A DNA stretch of 64,000 nt from Dichelobacter nodosus (GCF_001263335.1 NZ_LGVW01000012.1:124001-188000); one strand, 5' to 3'; positions 26,323-36,034 are shown, counted from the first letter of the stretch. Translations and numbers: made by a program. The notes: generated from the sequence alone by a model not told the origin.

Positions 26323-27954
26323 TTAATCGTCAGATTTATCTTGAGAATGAGACAAATCCAAATATAAAGATGCTTTATTATCAGGTAAATGATGACTCAC
26401 GACAATCAGCCAGCCGTTTTGTTGTTGTGCACATAACGATTGCCAAATTCGATTACGCGTATCTGCATCAAGCCCAGCAAAAGGTTCATCTAATAATAAT
26501 AACGGTTTGGGACGCAATAATAAGCGCGCCAAAGCAATGCGGCGCGCTTGTCCACCGGAAATTGCGGTGCCGTATTCACCTAAAGGTGTTTTTAATCCCT
26601 GCGGCAAATCTTGCGCCCAACGCGCTAAATCCACTTTTTCCAGTGCGGAAAATAATGCATCGTCGCTAATGGCATGATCGCCCAAACGCAAATTATCTGC
26701 GAGCGATAAATCAAAAATATCAATACGTTGTGCGAGATAATGCGCCATTTTTGGAGAATAAACCGCGCCATCGCACAAAATTTTTCCGCGCGCGGGCGCT
26801 AATTCGCCGGCTAAAACGTCCAATAAAGTAGATTTACCGCAACCCGACCGCCCCGTAATAATTAATGATTCGCCGCGTGAAAGCGTAAAATTGACGCCCT
26901 CAAATCCCGAAAGTGCCCCTTTTTGCCGCGCGGCAAGATCGGTGACGATGATTTTTTCAACGTTTTCATCAGGCAAATGAACAGCCTCCGGCGTTATATC
27001 AACGGGCAAAGCATTTAAACGACAACTGGCAGCGCGCGCAAAGCCCAGCGCCATAAATTGTTGAGCGAGCGGCGCCATCGCTTCATTGAGTCCAAAAACG
27101 CATAAAATCATCGCCAAAAACAACGGCACCGATAAAATCTGCGCCTGCAATAACGGCACCGCCTGCCATAACAATGCACACACCAGCGCCGCCAACACGC
27201 ATTGTTGTAGCCATAAATAAAACGATGCGCGCCATTGTTGCTCGCGTTTTAATTGGCTGTAGTCATCATCGGCGCGCAAAAAATCGCGGCGGCAATTTTC
27301 CCAACGATCCCAAAGCAGCAGCGCTGTTAAAATCCGCAGCGGATTAATCAATAAAACGCGCCGTTGTTCTGATTTATCCGCATCATTTTGTGCCAACGTT
27401 GTGCCGCGGCGCGCCGCACACGCCGGTAATAAAATGCCGGCAAAAATCAACGGTACCGCGGCAACGATTGCCAGCATCGGCGCCGTCCAAAAAAGCCAAC
27501 ATAAAAAAATACTTTGCAGTAATAACGCCCACAGCCACGGTTGCACAAAACGCAGCGGAAAATGATCCAATAAATCAATGTCATTGGTTAAACGGTGCAT
27601 CGTTTGCGCGAAAAAAAGCGGTTGCGCGCTGGCAGCGAGTTGGGCAAAAAAACGGCAACGTAAATCGCGCAATAAATGAAGAACGGCATTATGCGAAGCT
27701 AAACGTTCGCCGTAACGTCCAGCGGTGCGCATCATGGCTAAAGTACGAATGAGGGCTGCCGGCGGAAAATAATTAAAAGTAAAAGCGTGATTGAGGGAAA
27801 CGAGTCCGGCGAGCGCTGCGGCGCTGATAAACCAACCCGAAACCGCTAACAATGCAATTGCCGCGCCTAAAGTGATCGCGCCTAAAAAGGCGGCGAGCCA
27901 CCATTGTTTGGCGCGCGGTTGCCATAATTCACGCAAATGCAGCGGACGCTTCAT
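26323..27954 (-). CDS. cydC: Thiol reductant ABC exporter subunit CydC
   Basis: Half of the CydDC heterodimer that exports glutathione/cysteine to the periplasm and is required for cytochrome bd assembly. Six helices followed by an ATPase domain: Walker A TGRSGCGKST, signature ISGGQARRIALARLLL, Walker B LLLLDEPFAGLD. 543 residues. Overlaps the end of cydD by 26 bases, indicating translational coupling. Confidence 0.92.
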   Translation of the reverse strand: MKRPLHLRELWQPRAKQWWLAAFLGAITLGAAIALLAVSGWFISAAALAGLVSLNHAFTFNYFPPAALIRTLAMMRTAGRYGERLASHNAVLHLLRDLRCRFFAQLAASAQPLFFAQTMHRLTNDIDLLDHFPLRFVQPWLWALLLQSIFLCWLFWTAPMLAIVAAVPLIFAGILLPACAARRGTTLAQNDADKSEQRRVLLINPLRILTALLLWDRWENCRRDFLRADDDYSQLKREQQWRASFYLWLQQCVLAALVCALLWQAVPLLQAQILSVPLFLAMILCVFGLNEAMAPLAQQFMALGFARAASCRLNALPVDITPEAVHLPDENVEKIIVTDLAARQKGALSGFEGVNFTLSRGESLIITGRSGCGKSTLLDVLAGELAPARGKILCDGAVYSPKMAHYLAQRIDIFDLSLADNLRLGDHAISDDALFSALEKVDLARWAQDLPQGLKTPLGEYGTAISGGQARRIALARLLLRPKPLLLLDEPFAGLDADTRNRIWQSLCAQQQNGWLIVVSHHLPDNKASLYLDLSHSQDKSDD

Positions 27955-29617
27955 CGGATTCCTTTAAAGTAATGATGTGATCAAGCCAAGGCAGATGTTC
28001 AATATCGTGCCCAACGAGTAACAGCGTTTTTCCGGTACTCACGCACGCTAATATGGCATAAATTTCAGCGGCAGTTTGTTCGTCTAAATGCGCGGCGGGT
28101 TCGTCTAACAGCCACAGCGGTTTATTGCTTAATAATAATTGCGCTAAAGAAAGCCGCTGCTGCTGTCCGCCGGATAGACCGCGCCCATTTTCGCCCAGCG
28201 GCGTATCCAGTCCCAACGGCAAAGCGGAAATTAATGTCCACAAATCCACTTGCATTAAAACGCGTTTCATATCGCTGGCGCTCGCTTCTTTTTGGGCTAA
28301 ACGTAAATTTTCGGCGATGGTGCCGGATAATAATGTCGGCGTTTGCGCGAGATAAGCGATATCTTGCCGGCGCCAAAAATGCGCGGATTCGCCGTTGATA
28401 TTAATAACGCCTTGATAATCCGCAAATCCTAATAAAGCGTGTAATAAACTCGATTTTCCTACGCCGCTTTTGCCACAAATACCCACGCGTTCGCCGGCGG
28501 CAACGGTAAATGAAACGGGCGCCAAACGTTTTCGTCCGACGGCATCAATCATCGTTAATTGCGCAAAACGCAATGACGGCGCCGCGGTTAACGGTTTACT
28601 ACTGGATAATTGGGGCGGCGGATTGGCAGCAAGCAGCGGTTGCAACATGGAAATTGCCGCTTGTGCCTGCGCTTTAGCGTGGTAATCGCTGCCTAATTGC
28701 CGCAAAGGAAGATAAAACTCCGGCGCCAGTAATAAAATAAATAAAGCACTTTGATAAGGAACGGGAACGCGTCCTGCCGCCCACGGCAAAATGCCGATCA
28801 GTCCCAAACCCAAATAAACGGCAACTAAAGCAATGGCGAGCGCAGAAAATAGTTCTAAAATCGCGCCGGATAAAAAAGCAAGTCGCAAAACGCTCATCGT
28901 TTTTTGGCGATATTCTTCCGCGCTGCGGGCAATCGTGGTTTGCGCCCAATTGGTGACGGCAAGACGGCGCAAAGTAGGCAATCCGCGCACAATATCTAAA
29001 AATTGACCGCCGAGTTGATTTAAAACGCGCAATTGTTGCCGGCTTTTATCAGCGGCTAAACTGCCGACTAAAATCATAAAAATTGGCACCAGCGGCGCCG
29101 TTAATAGCATTAATCCGGCGGCAAGTGGACTGTGAAAAAAGACGGCAGCGGCGATGATGAGCGGCGTCATCATTGCCAGTTTGCTTTGCACGTAATAACG
29201 GCTGATGTAGCCGTCTAAAGCGTCTACTTGCTCTAAAATTTGCATACTTAAAGCGCCGTCATTACCGAATTGTTGCCGCGCGGCGCCAAAGGCAGCGATT
29301 TTATCCAGTAATTGCACGCGCAATTGTTGACGGCAACGCAGGCTGATGTTTTGCAGCACATAATCTTTTATCAAATGAGTTAACGGGCGCAAAAATAAAC
29401 ACAATAAAAGCGCGGGCAAATCATGCTGCAATAATTGTCGGGTGAGCGGTTGCTGCTGACTGGCAGCCGATAACCAATCGGCAAAAATGCGCGCCAGTAA
29501 TGCGCTTTGCACAATGAATAGTACGACGCTGATCGCGGCTAAAAAAATGGGCAATACTAATTGCCGGCGATAAGGACGCAGCAGTGTTTTAAGCAAAACG
29601 GCAGCGGGTTGAGGCAT
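27929..29617 (-). CDS. cydD: Thiol reductant ABC exporter subunit CydD
   Basis: Partner of CydC: six transmembrane helices, then Walker A CGKSGVGKSSLL, signature LSGGQQQRLSLAQLLL and Walker B LWLLDEPAAHLD. 562 residues. Starts two bases after the cupin gene stop and overlaps cydC, so cupin-cydD-cydC read as one unit leading into cydABX. Confidence 0.92.
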   Translation of the reverse strand: MPQPAAVLLKTLLRPYRRQLVLPIFLAAISVVLFIVQSALLARIFADWLSAASQQQPLTRQLLQHDLPALLLCLFLRPLTHLIKDYVLQNISLRCRQQLRVQLLDKIAAFGAARQQFGNDGALSMQILEQVDALDGYISRYYVQSKLAMMTPLIIAAAVFFHSPLAAGLMLLTAPLVPIFMILVGSLAADKSRQQLRVLNQLGGQFLDIVRGLPTLRRLAVTNWAQTTIARSAEEYRQKTMSVLRLAFLSGAILELFSALAIALVAVYLGLGLIGILPWAAGRVPVPYQSALFILLLAPEFYLPLRQLGSDYHAKAQAQAAISMLQPLLAANPPPQLSSSKPLTAAPSLRFAQLTMIDAVGRKRLAPVSFTVAAGERVGICGKSGVGKSSLLHALLGFADYQGVININGESAHFWRRQDIAYLAQTPTLLSGTIAENLRLAQKEASASDMKRVLMQVDLWTLISALPLGLDTPLGENGRGLSGGQQQRLSLAQLLLSNKPLWLLDEPAAHLDEQTAAEIYAILACVSTGKTLLLVGHDIEHLPWLDHIITLKESDEASAAFA

Positions 29618-29619
29618 TT

Positions 29620-29916
29620 TTAGGCGGCAACAAATTGTTTGACTGCCAAAATGAGCGTGTTATCTTCCAGCGCGGAAATGCGGTGGCGCTCGTTGGCTGC
29701 TAGACGAATAATGTCATATTGCGCGGCGGTATATTTTTCTTGCTGGGTGATGATTTCCGCGCGTCCGTTAAAGACGATGAGCAAAATCACGGCATTGGCG
29801 CAATATGGCGGAATTTCATTGCCTTTTTGTAGCGCTAATTGCACGATTTGCTGAGTTTCGTCTTCAGCGAGAATGCCGCCTAATAAAGCATTTGGGTCTA
29901 AAGCATAATGTTGCAT
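29620..29916 (-). CDS. Small cupin-fold protein, first gene of the cyd operon
   Basis: 98 residues with the one-domain cupin look: a run of short beta strands, GNEIPPYCANAVILLIVFNGRAE (metal-binding motif 1 region, though the usual histidines are mostly replaced, leaving PPYCAN) and ANERHRISALEDNTLILAV as motif 2. Function unknown. Two bases separate it from cydD, so it belongs to the operon. The single Cys in motif 1 and the cyd setting make a redox or metal-sensing role thinkable, but this is inference. Confidence 0.7.
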   Translation of the reverse strand: MQHYALDPNALLGGILAEDETQQIVQLALQKGNEIPPYCANAVILLIVFNGRAEIITQQEKYTAAQYDIIRLAANERHRISALEDNTLILAVKQFVAA

Positions 29917-30001
29917 GATGTTCTCACAAAAAAATTGGGCGTTTCTAGATGATTTTCGCGATTAATTTTATCATCTGCGACAGCAAATATTAGTCAGTTT
30001 T

Positions 30002-31552
30002 TTAAATGACGCTGTGATGATGAATGTGAACATGATGATTGAGCGGTTCATTTTCATAATCATGATTGGCTTTAAAGCCGCGCAATATCACGCGAATATT
30101 TTTTTCTTTCGCGGTGATATTGGAAAAATCTTCAATTAAATCCATTACATCGCTGGAAATATACAGTGAATTGCTGGCGTTGATAATCAGCGTTGAATTG
30201 CGGCGGATATTTTTTAAGGTTTTTTTAATCGCGGCTTTGTTTAAAAAAGACACTTCCTCGGCAAGCGATAATTCAATCACTTTCGCATCGGCAAGCTGTT
30301 CGCGGCTTAAATAATAGGCGCGTTTCATGTGATTTTGTAGGATAAAAATAATGCTGATAATCAAGCCAATGCCTACGCCTTTGAGTAAATCAAATTGCAC
30401 CACGGCAATCATCGTTGAGAAAAAGGGAACGAATTGATACCAGCCTTTTTGCCAAAAATGTTTTATCACGCTCGGGCGCGCTAATTTATAACCCACCAAA
30501 ATTAATACCGCGGCTAAACTGGCGAGCGGAATGCGATTAAGCAGCGGTGCCATTGTTAAAACGCAAACGAGCAATAAAAAGCCGTGCACAATGGTGGCGG
30601 TTTTACGTGTAGCGCCGGCGTCAGCATTGGCAGAAGAGCGAACGATGACGGAAGTCACCGGCAAACCGCCCAATAATCCGGCGATGATGTTGCCAATCCC
30701 TTGCGCGCGCAATTCGTGGTTGGTGTCGGTGATGCGGCGTTGTTTATCGAGATGATCAGCGGCTTCAATGCTTAAAAGTGTTTCAATAGATGCCACGATT
30801 GCCATCGTTGCGCCCGTTATCCAAACATAACTATTTTTAAAACCGGCAATATTAGGCAGCGTAATCATATTTTTAATATCTTCAATGCCGCGTGGATTGG
30901 GCAGCGAAACGAGTTGATGTGCGTCGAGCGTCCAATGATTGCCCATTTTTTGAAAAATGATGCTGATGATGGTGCTGACGATAACGGCAATTAATGCCGC
31001 CGGTATGTTTTTGAAAACGCCGGCAATGTTTTTCCAAAATAAAATAATAAATAACGAAATGATGGTGATGAAACTGGCGCCGAGATGCGGCTGCGTGAGC
31101 AATGTTTGCCAATTATCGCCGCTGTTGCCGCCGAACGCGTAAGGCAGTTGTTTTAACATAATGAGGATACCGATGCCGGCTAACATGCCTTCAATCACCG
31201 CGGTGGGCATATATTCGGCGATACTGCCCGCGCGCAAAAATCCCAAAATCAGTTGAATGGCGCCGGCGATGATGACGGCACATAAAAAAAGGTCAAACGC
31301 GCCTAATTGCGCCATCGCTGCCAAAATGACGGACACTAATCCCGCGGCAGGCCCGGAAACGCTGATGTGTGAGGTGCTTAAAAAGCCAATCACGATGCCG
31401 CCAATAATGCCCGCAACGATTCCCGATAACGGCGGAGTTCCCGAAGCCAGCGCGATGCCCAAACATAACGGCAAAGCAACTAAAAAAACAACCAATCCAG
31501 CGGAAAAATTCGTTTTAAATTCAGTTAAATAACTTGGTTTTTGGGCTTCCAT
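30002..31552 (-). CDS. SulP family inorganic anion transporter with STAS domain
   Basis: Inner-membrane anion carrier (sulfate or bicarbonate type), 516 residues. N-terminal signature FSAGLVVFLVALPLCLGIAL, then VSGPAAGLVSVI and a dozen or so hydrophobic segments to about residue 410; a STAS domain follows (STLIINASNSLYISSDVMDLI). The tail is histidine-rich (NHHVHIHHHSVI), a feature seen in bacterial SulP proteins paired with carbonic anhydrase; none is adjacent here. Bicarbonate transport is a guess. AAGGA precedes the ATG. Confidence 0.88.
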   Translation of the reverse strand: MEAQKPSYLTEFKTNFSAGLVVFLVALPLCLGIALASGTPPLSGIVAGIIGGIVIGFLSTSHISVSGPAAGLVSVILAAMAQLGAFDLFLCAVIIAGAIQLILGFLRAGSIAEYMPTAVIEGMLAGIGILIMLKQLPYAFGGNSGDNWQTLLTQPHLGASFITIISLFIILFWKNIAGVFKNIPAALIAVIVSTIISIIFQKMGNHWTLDAHQLVSLPNPRGIEDIKNMITLPNIAGFKNSYVWITGATMAIVASIETLLSIEAADHLDKQRRITDTNHELRAQGIGNIIAGLLGGLPVTSVIVRSSANADAGATRKTATIVHGFLLLVCVLTMAPLLNRIPLASLAAVLILVGYKLARPSVIKHFWQKGWYQFVPFFSTMIAVVQFDLLKGVGIGLIISIIFILQNHMKRAYYLSREQLADAKVIELSLAEEVSFLNKAAIKKTLKNIRRNSTLIINASNSLYISSDVMDLIEDFSNITAKEKNIRVILRGFKANHDYENEPLNHHVHIHHHSVI

Positions 31553-31613
31553 ATTAAAATCCTTATTAAAGCGGGGCGCGCAATGTTTTGCTCTTTTATT
31601 GATATTTTTTTGA

Positions 31614-31673
31614 GAATGTAACGGAAAATGTCATGCCAATTAAGCACGATTCCGTGATGGCAATGAATGTAAC
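31614..31673. promoter_or_regulatory. Possible operator region upstream of the SulP gene
   Basis: Two direct copies of GAATGTAAC (31614-31622 and 31665-31673) bracket a dyad in which TGCCA and TGGCA flank CACG-ATTC-CGTG (about 31633-31662). It lies 60-120 bases before the SulP start. No regulator recognised. Confidence 0.3.
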
Positions 31674-31751
31674 CATATGTAATACGGCGCAAAATGGTAT
31701 CACATTCCGCGCCTGATGCCCGTTTTGATGCTTTGGGCTCGTTTTTGATCG

Positions 31752-31779
31752 AAAAAAATGCCGTCTTAAATCAGACGGC
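31752..31779 (-). terminator. Rho-independent terminator after alkaline phosphatase
   Basis: Seven-base-pair stem GCCGTCT / AGACGGC with a six-base loop, then ATTTTTTT on the minus strand, 40 bases after the stop. The stem contains GCCGTCTGA, nine of the ten bases of the Neisseria DNA uptake sequence. Confidence 0.85.
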
Positions 31780-31819
31780 GAAATGATGATATTTTTATGA
31801 AAAAGTAATGAGCGCGGTT

Positions 31820-33265
31820 TTATTCGGTAGCGATGCCCATTGATTTTGCGGCGACACGGAAAATGTCTGTGTTATCAATGTAAAACTGACTTTCCGGTTT
31901 AACTTGATAGTATTTGCCCAAATTATTTTCCGTTTTGGCGATGGCTAAAAATTCTTTTGCCCCCGCACCGTGCGCATAAACGGGCACTAATTCGCGCGTA
32001 TGATTATCGCTGTACCAACGCACTAAAGGCAGCGCACCGGCGCCTTGATTGACGATTTCAGAATAGATGTTTTTATTAGAATCAGGACCTTGCAAGAAAC
32101 CGTTACCGTGATCAGTGGTGACGATTAATAAGGTTTCGTCCCAAGAACTGTTCTTTTCAACCCAATCGACTACGTTTTCAACCATGGTGTTGAAATCGAT
32201 TTGTTCTTCAACCAAACGCGGCAGATTATTGGCATGCGCTGCCCAGTCAACCGCGCCGCCTTCAACCATTAAGAAGAAACCATTTTTATTTTTACTGATC
32301 ACGTTTAACGCACCGCGCGCCATTGTGGATAAATCTGGTTGATTCATCAGTAAATTACCAGCGGCAACGCCCGAACGGTTAAATTGTAATGTGGCGTTAT
32401 TTTGTGCGGTGCCCAATACTTTTTCTTTGCCGTTCATAGCAAGTTTATCGTTTGCTAAAGCCACGAAATCTTCTTTCTTTTCGATAAAACGATAATCAGT
32501 GTCGCCAGCGGTTAATTTATCCCAAGTTTCTTTGCCGCCGACATATTTAAATGCTTTATCTTCTTTAGGTTCAATTGGTTGACCATTTTCATCGAAATAT
32601 GGGTGACCAGTGCCCATCACGACGGTTGCTAATCCAGAGTCTACGATTTCTTTACCAATTTGTGCGTATTCATTGCGGCTGCTGTTGTGCGCTAAAAATC
32701 CGGCAGGTGTTGCGTGTGACCATTGAACGCTGGAAACAACGCCTAAAGAACGTCCGCTTTCAACCGCATATTCACCAATATTTTTGAGTTTTTCGTCATC
32801 GTTTGACCAGTTAATGGCGTTATTGTAGGTTTTATGACCAGTTGCCAAAGCGGTTGCCGCAGCGGCGCTATCAGTTGCATCATTTCGAGCATATTCATAA
32901 CCGCTAAAAAAGCTCGGATAATGTGCTAATTCGCCTTCAAGAACGGCTTTAGTTGGTTTATCGCTCCATAATTCTGCCGGATCAAAAATTACCGCATTTT
33001 CGTTACTTTTGGTTGGTTTTTTGGAGGTATTTAAAGGATAAGTGGAAGCAAATATTTGTACGTCAAATTTATCATAAGCTTCTTTTCCTAAAGCGCCGTG
33101 GCGGAAATAGCTTGCGGCTCTCCATGTATTAATACCAGCGCCATCACTGATTAATAAAATGACATTTTTCGCCGCTGCTGGCGCTTTTTCTTCTTGAGCG
33201 CTAACGAAAACGCTGCTTGCAGCCAAAGCTAAAGCTAAAGCCAATCGAGTCATAGAATGAGTCAC
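31820..33265 (-). CDS. Alkaline phosphatase (PhoA family), secreted
   Basis: Periplasmic phosphomonoesterase, 481 residues. Signal peptide from MTRLALALALAASSVFVSAQ; NVILLISDGAGI is the metal-binding start with the first Asp; DSAAAATALATG holds the phosphorylated Ser; VEGGAVDWAAHANN and IVTTDHGNG supply further metal ligands; HGAGAKEF the last His. GTG 33265 is used here because GGAGAA is five bases upstream; ATG 33253 is an alternative four codons in. No convincing Pho box upstream. Ends at a uptake-sequence-like terminator. Confidence 0.9.
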   Translation of the reverse strand: MTHSMTRLALALALAASSVFVSAQEEKAPAAAKNVILLISDGAGINTWRAASYFRHGALGKEAYDKFDVQIFASTYPLNTSKKPTKSNENAVIFDPAELWSDKPTKAVLEGELAHYPSFFSGYEYARNDATDSAAAATALATGHKTYNNAINWSNDDEKLKNIGEYAVESGRSLGVVSSVQWSHATPAGFLAHNSSRNEYAQIGKEIVDSGLATVVMGTGHPYFDENGQPIEPKEDKAFKYVGGKETWDKLTAGDTDYRFIEKKEDFVALANDKLAMNGKEKVLGTAQNNATLQFNRSGVAAGNLLMNQPDLSTMARGALNVISKNKNGFFLMVEGGAVDWAAHANNLPRLVEEQIDFNTMVENVVDWVEKNSSWDETLLIVTTDHGNGFLQGPDSNKNIYSEIVNQGAGALPLVRWYSDNHTRELVPVYAHGAGAKEFLAIAKTENNLGKYYQVKPESQFYIDNTDIFRVAAKSMGIATE

Positions 33266-33400
33266 ACGAGTTCTCCATTTATTGATAAACGCGGGAAATG
33301 TTAATTCTCGTTTGTTTCCAAATAATGACGAATGCTACGCATAATCATTAAAAATGGCAGTTTTATTGGAGTTTGGCGCGATTTATAAATAAATGGCAAT

Positions 33401-33429
33401 AAAAAAAGCGACCGCTCGGGGTCGCTTTT
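33401..33429 (-). terminator. Rho-independent terminator of cyuP-cyuA
   Basis: Ten-base-pair stem AAAAGCGACC / GGTCGCTTTT with a six-base loop and a T run on the minus strand, 16 bases after the cyuA stop. Confidence 0.9.
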
Positions 33430-33444
33430 AAAACGTTTCATTAT

Positions 33445-34746
33445 TTAATGCATGGGTTTTTGAACCATGATATCGATAATTTGCTGGTCAACGTGCTGCA
33501 TACTTTCTCGCGCTAAAGCGCATAAATTGTTAATAGAACGTTCGAGATCGTGCTCCACAATACCTTCAAAACCCGTCACCCGCGTATTATCCAGCGCCAT
33601 CAACATGGATTTATAACCCGATGTAATGCTGCTGATAACTTTCATCGCGCAACTGTTTGCCGCGCCGTCGCAAATCATGCCGCTGACATCGCCGATCATG
33701 CTGCAAATCGTATCGCTGACCGCTTCAAAACGTTCACTAAATAACCAAGCGCACGCGCCCGCGCTGCCCATCGCTGCCGTATTTGCCGCACATAATGAAG
33801 ATAATGTGGGTAATTTCGCGTGAATATAAATGGCTAACGCATGCGATAAAAAGAGCGCGCGAATGGTTTTTTCTTCGCTGGATTTGAGATGCCGCGCAAC
33901 CACAACCACGGGCATCGTCGCGGCAATGCCTTGATTGCCAGAACCAGAATTACTCATTGCCGGCAAACTCGCGCCGCCCATTCTCGCGTCAGATGCCGCG
34001 CCGGTTTCAATAATAATGCGGTTGAGCAAATCATCGCTTAATAAACCGTTGCCGATGTTTTTTTGCAAACTTCTGCCGATGTGCAAACCATAATCGGTGC
34101 GCAAACCCTCTTGTGATAATGCGCTGTTGAGCGTAGCGGCTTCTTTAATAAAACGAATTTTTTCCAAATCAACCGTGGTCGCAAAATCAAAAACATCTTT
34201 CGCTGTTATTTTCGTGAAAACGGCAACTGGATTTTTTTCATCTGCCGCGGCGACTGGTTTTTGATAAATTGTTTTTCCGTTTTTTTCGATGAGCACTACA
34301 TTAGTATGCGTATCGGCGATGCAGACGCGCGCGATTTCGGCGCCCGCGGTTAACGTCACTTCAGCATAAAAAATGTGATCGGTATCTGCCATGGAAACGC
34401 TGACGGCATCATCTGCTAACATTTTTTTAGCAGCGGCAACGTCTTCCGCGCTAATTGATTTTAAGGTTTGTAAACCCGCTTCAGCATCGCCACCAATGGC
34501 GCCAACGGCGGCGGCAATGGAGAGTCCGACCATGCCGGTTCCGGGAACGGTGACGCCCATGGCGTTTTTCATTAAATTTCCCGAAACGCGTACGGCGATT
34601 TTTTCCGGCGCTGATGATAAATGTGTTCTACCGATGGCGGCGGCTAAAGCCACGCAAATGGGTTCGGTACACCCCAAAGCCGGCACTACTTCATGGCGTA
34701 CTGCCGCTAAAATTTCCTGCTCTAAATCCTGTAATGAGGTATTCAT
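33445..34746 (-). CDS. cyuA: L-cysteine desulfidase family protein (CyuA/YhaM)
   Basis: Iron-sulfur enzyme releasing sulfide, ammonia and pyruvate from L-cysteine; related to the alpha subunit of L-serine dehydratase. 433 residues. Cluster cysteines are seen in VPALGCTEPICVAL near residue 26, in the SLCAANTAAMGSAGACAW stretch and in MICDGAANSCAMKV near 370; the glycine-rich SGSGNQGIAAT lies near 265. Thirteen bases after a HAAAP-type transporter gene, matching the E. coli cyuP-cyuA pair, which supports cysteine as the substrate. Confidence 0.88.
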   Translation of the reverse strand: MNTSLQDLEQEILAAVRHEVVPALGCTEPICVALAAAIGRTHLSSAPEKIAVRVSGNLMKNAMGVTVPGTGMVGLSIAAAVGAIGGDAEAGLQTLKSISAEDVAAAKKMLADDAVSVSMADTDHIFYAEVTLTAGAEIARVCIADTHTNVVLIEKNGKTIYQKPVAAADEKNPVAVFTKITAKDVFDFATTVDLEKIRFIKEAATLNSALSQEGLRTDYGLHIGRSLQKNIGNGLLSDDLLNRIIIETGAASDARMGGASLPAMSNSGSGNQGIAATMPVVVVARHLKSSEEKTIRALFLSHALAIYIHAKLPTLSSLCAANTAAMGSAGACAWLFSERFEAVSDTICSMIGDVSGMICDGAANSCAMKVISSITSGYKSMLMALDNTRVTGFEGIVEHDLERSINNLCALARESMQHVDQQIIDIMVQKPMH

Positions 34747-34759
34747 ATTGACTCCTACG

Positions 34760-36034
34760 TTATCCCCAAAATGCTAATAAAGGTGAAATCAGTAATAAGA
34801 ATCCGGTAATGATGATGAGATGCAAAGAAATGCCTCGATATTTCCGGAGAAAGTCTACTTTATAAACCAAATAAGCAGGAATCAAGCAGCCGACGAGTCC
34901 AAAAATGGGGCTGCAAATAGAAGTAAACATCAAAACGGGCGCATTTAATACTACGGCGCTCCACGCCAAAATGATGGCAAAAAACATGATGCCTTTTTGT
35001 ACCCAATCGGCGTTGATTTTTTCCGCCGGCATATAACGCAATAAAATATTCATGACGATGCCTTGGGTGGCTTCACGAAATCCTAAATAAACGCCGAAAA
35101 ATGCCGTCATTACCGCAAAAATGTTGAGTAATACGCCGACATAAGTTGCCCAACTGCCGGGGAAAATTTGCGCGACGATGGCAAGGGCGGAAATATTTTG
35201 TTCGTAAGCTTTTACGGCTTCATCGTGTCCCATCGATAAAGTGAAGGAAACGGCGTAGAAAAAGACGGTGACAAAAAGCGTAATAAAGGCGATATTCATC
35301 GCGCGCAACGCTTTATAACGCGCAACTTCTGGTGATTGTTCTTTAGCGCGGTAGGAAATGACCATTGGGCTTAAAGTTTGAATAAATAAAATGGAGGTCA
35401 GCGTAAACGGAAGCGTAATAATCGCATCTTTAATTAATTTACCAACGGGCGGCAGCGCGCCGATGTTGGATAATTTCCACATGCCAACCATGGATAATCC
35501 CAAAGCGGCAACAATGACTAATTTGGTCAGCACCATAAAACTGGAGATTTTAAAAAGCAGCTTTTCGCCGCGGGAAGAAATCGCTACTAATATGCAAATC
35601 AGCGCCAAACCGTAAAAAGGACTATCAGATAATAAGGTTTTGGTGACGCCGAAGGTTTTTAAATAGGAGGCGCTGTCGTTGGTGATGGCAGTGGTATAAA
35701 CAAACATCCAAATCACCAGCATGACGAAGTATAAAAGCCCGAGGAAGATGCCCCAGTTTTTGCCCAAATAACCGGAAATCACGGAAGGATAATCTTCACA
35801 TTTGGGCGCTTCCGCCAGCGTATTAATGAAAAGCCGTTGGAATAAATACATCGCGGGATAACCGATGATGGAAGAAAGTAAAAATACCCACATACCCATC
35901 AAACCCACTTGCACCGGCAAAAAAACGATACCGGCACCAATTGCCATGCCGATACTCATAATGACCCAGCCGACATCGGTTGAATCAAATTTAATTTTTT
36001 CCGGAAGGGAAGAAGTTGCGTTTTGTTCTTGCAT
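34760..36034 (-). CDS. cyuP: HAAAP-family amino-acid permease (CyuP/YhaO-like)
   Basis: Inner-membrane secondary transporter, 424 residues, eleven or so helices. Opens with VGWVIMSIGMAIGAGIVFLP, the family's first helix, and ends in hydrophobic RGISLHLIIITGFLLLISPL. Start at ATG 36034 (MQEQNATSS), supported by GAGGT six bases upstream; an earlier in-frame codon at 36064 adds ten residues without support. Pairing with the desulfidase gene suggests cysteine import. Divergent from clpB. Confidence 0.85.
   Translation of the reverse strand: MQEQNATSSLPEKIKFDSTDVGWVIMSIGMAIGAGIVFLPVQVGLMGMWVFLLSSIIGYPAMYLFQRLFINTLAEAPKCEDYPSVISGYLGKNWGIFLGLLYFVMLVIWMFVYTTAITNDSASYLKTFGVTKTLLSDSPFYGLALICILVAISSRGEKLLFKISSFMVLTKLVIVAALGLSMVGMWKLSNIGALPPVGKLIKDAIITLPFTLTSILFIQTLSPMVISYRAKEQSPEVARYKALRAMNIAFITLFVTVFFYAVSFTLSMGHDEAVKAYEQNISALAIVAQIFPGSWATYVGVLLNIFAVMTAFFGVYLGFREATQGIVMNILLRYMPAEKINADWVQKGIMFFAIILAWSAVVLNAPVLMFTSICSPIFGLVGCLIPAYLVYKVDFLRKYRGISLHLIIITGFLLLISPLLAFWG

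Noticed and set aside
33266-33400. Pho box upstream of alkaline phosphatase
   Set aside because: Only one half-site-like word (CGTCATTATTT) is visible; the second half does not match, so phosphate control is not claimed.
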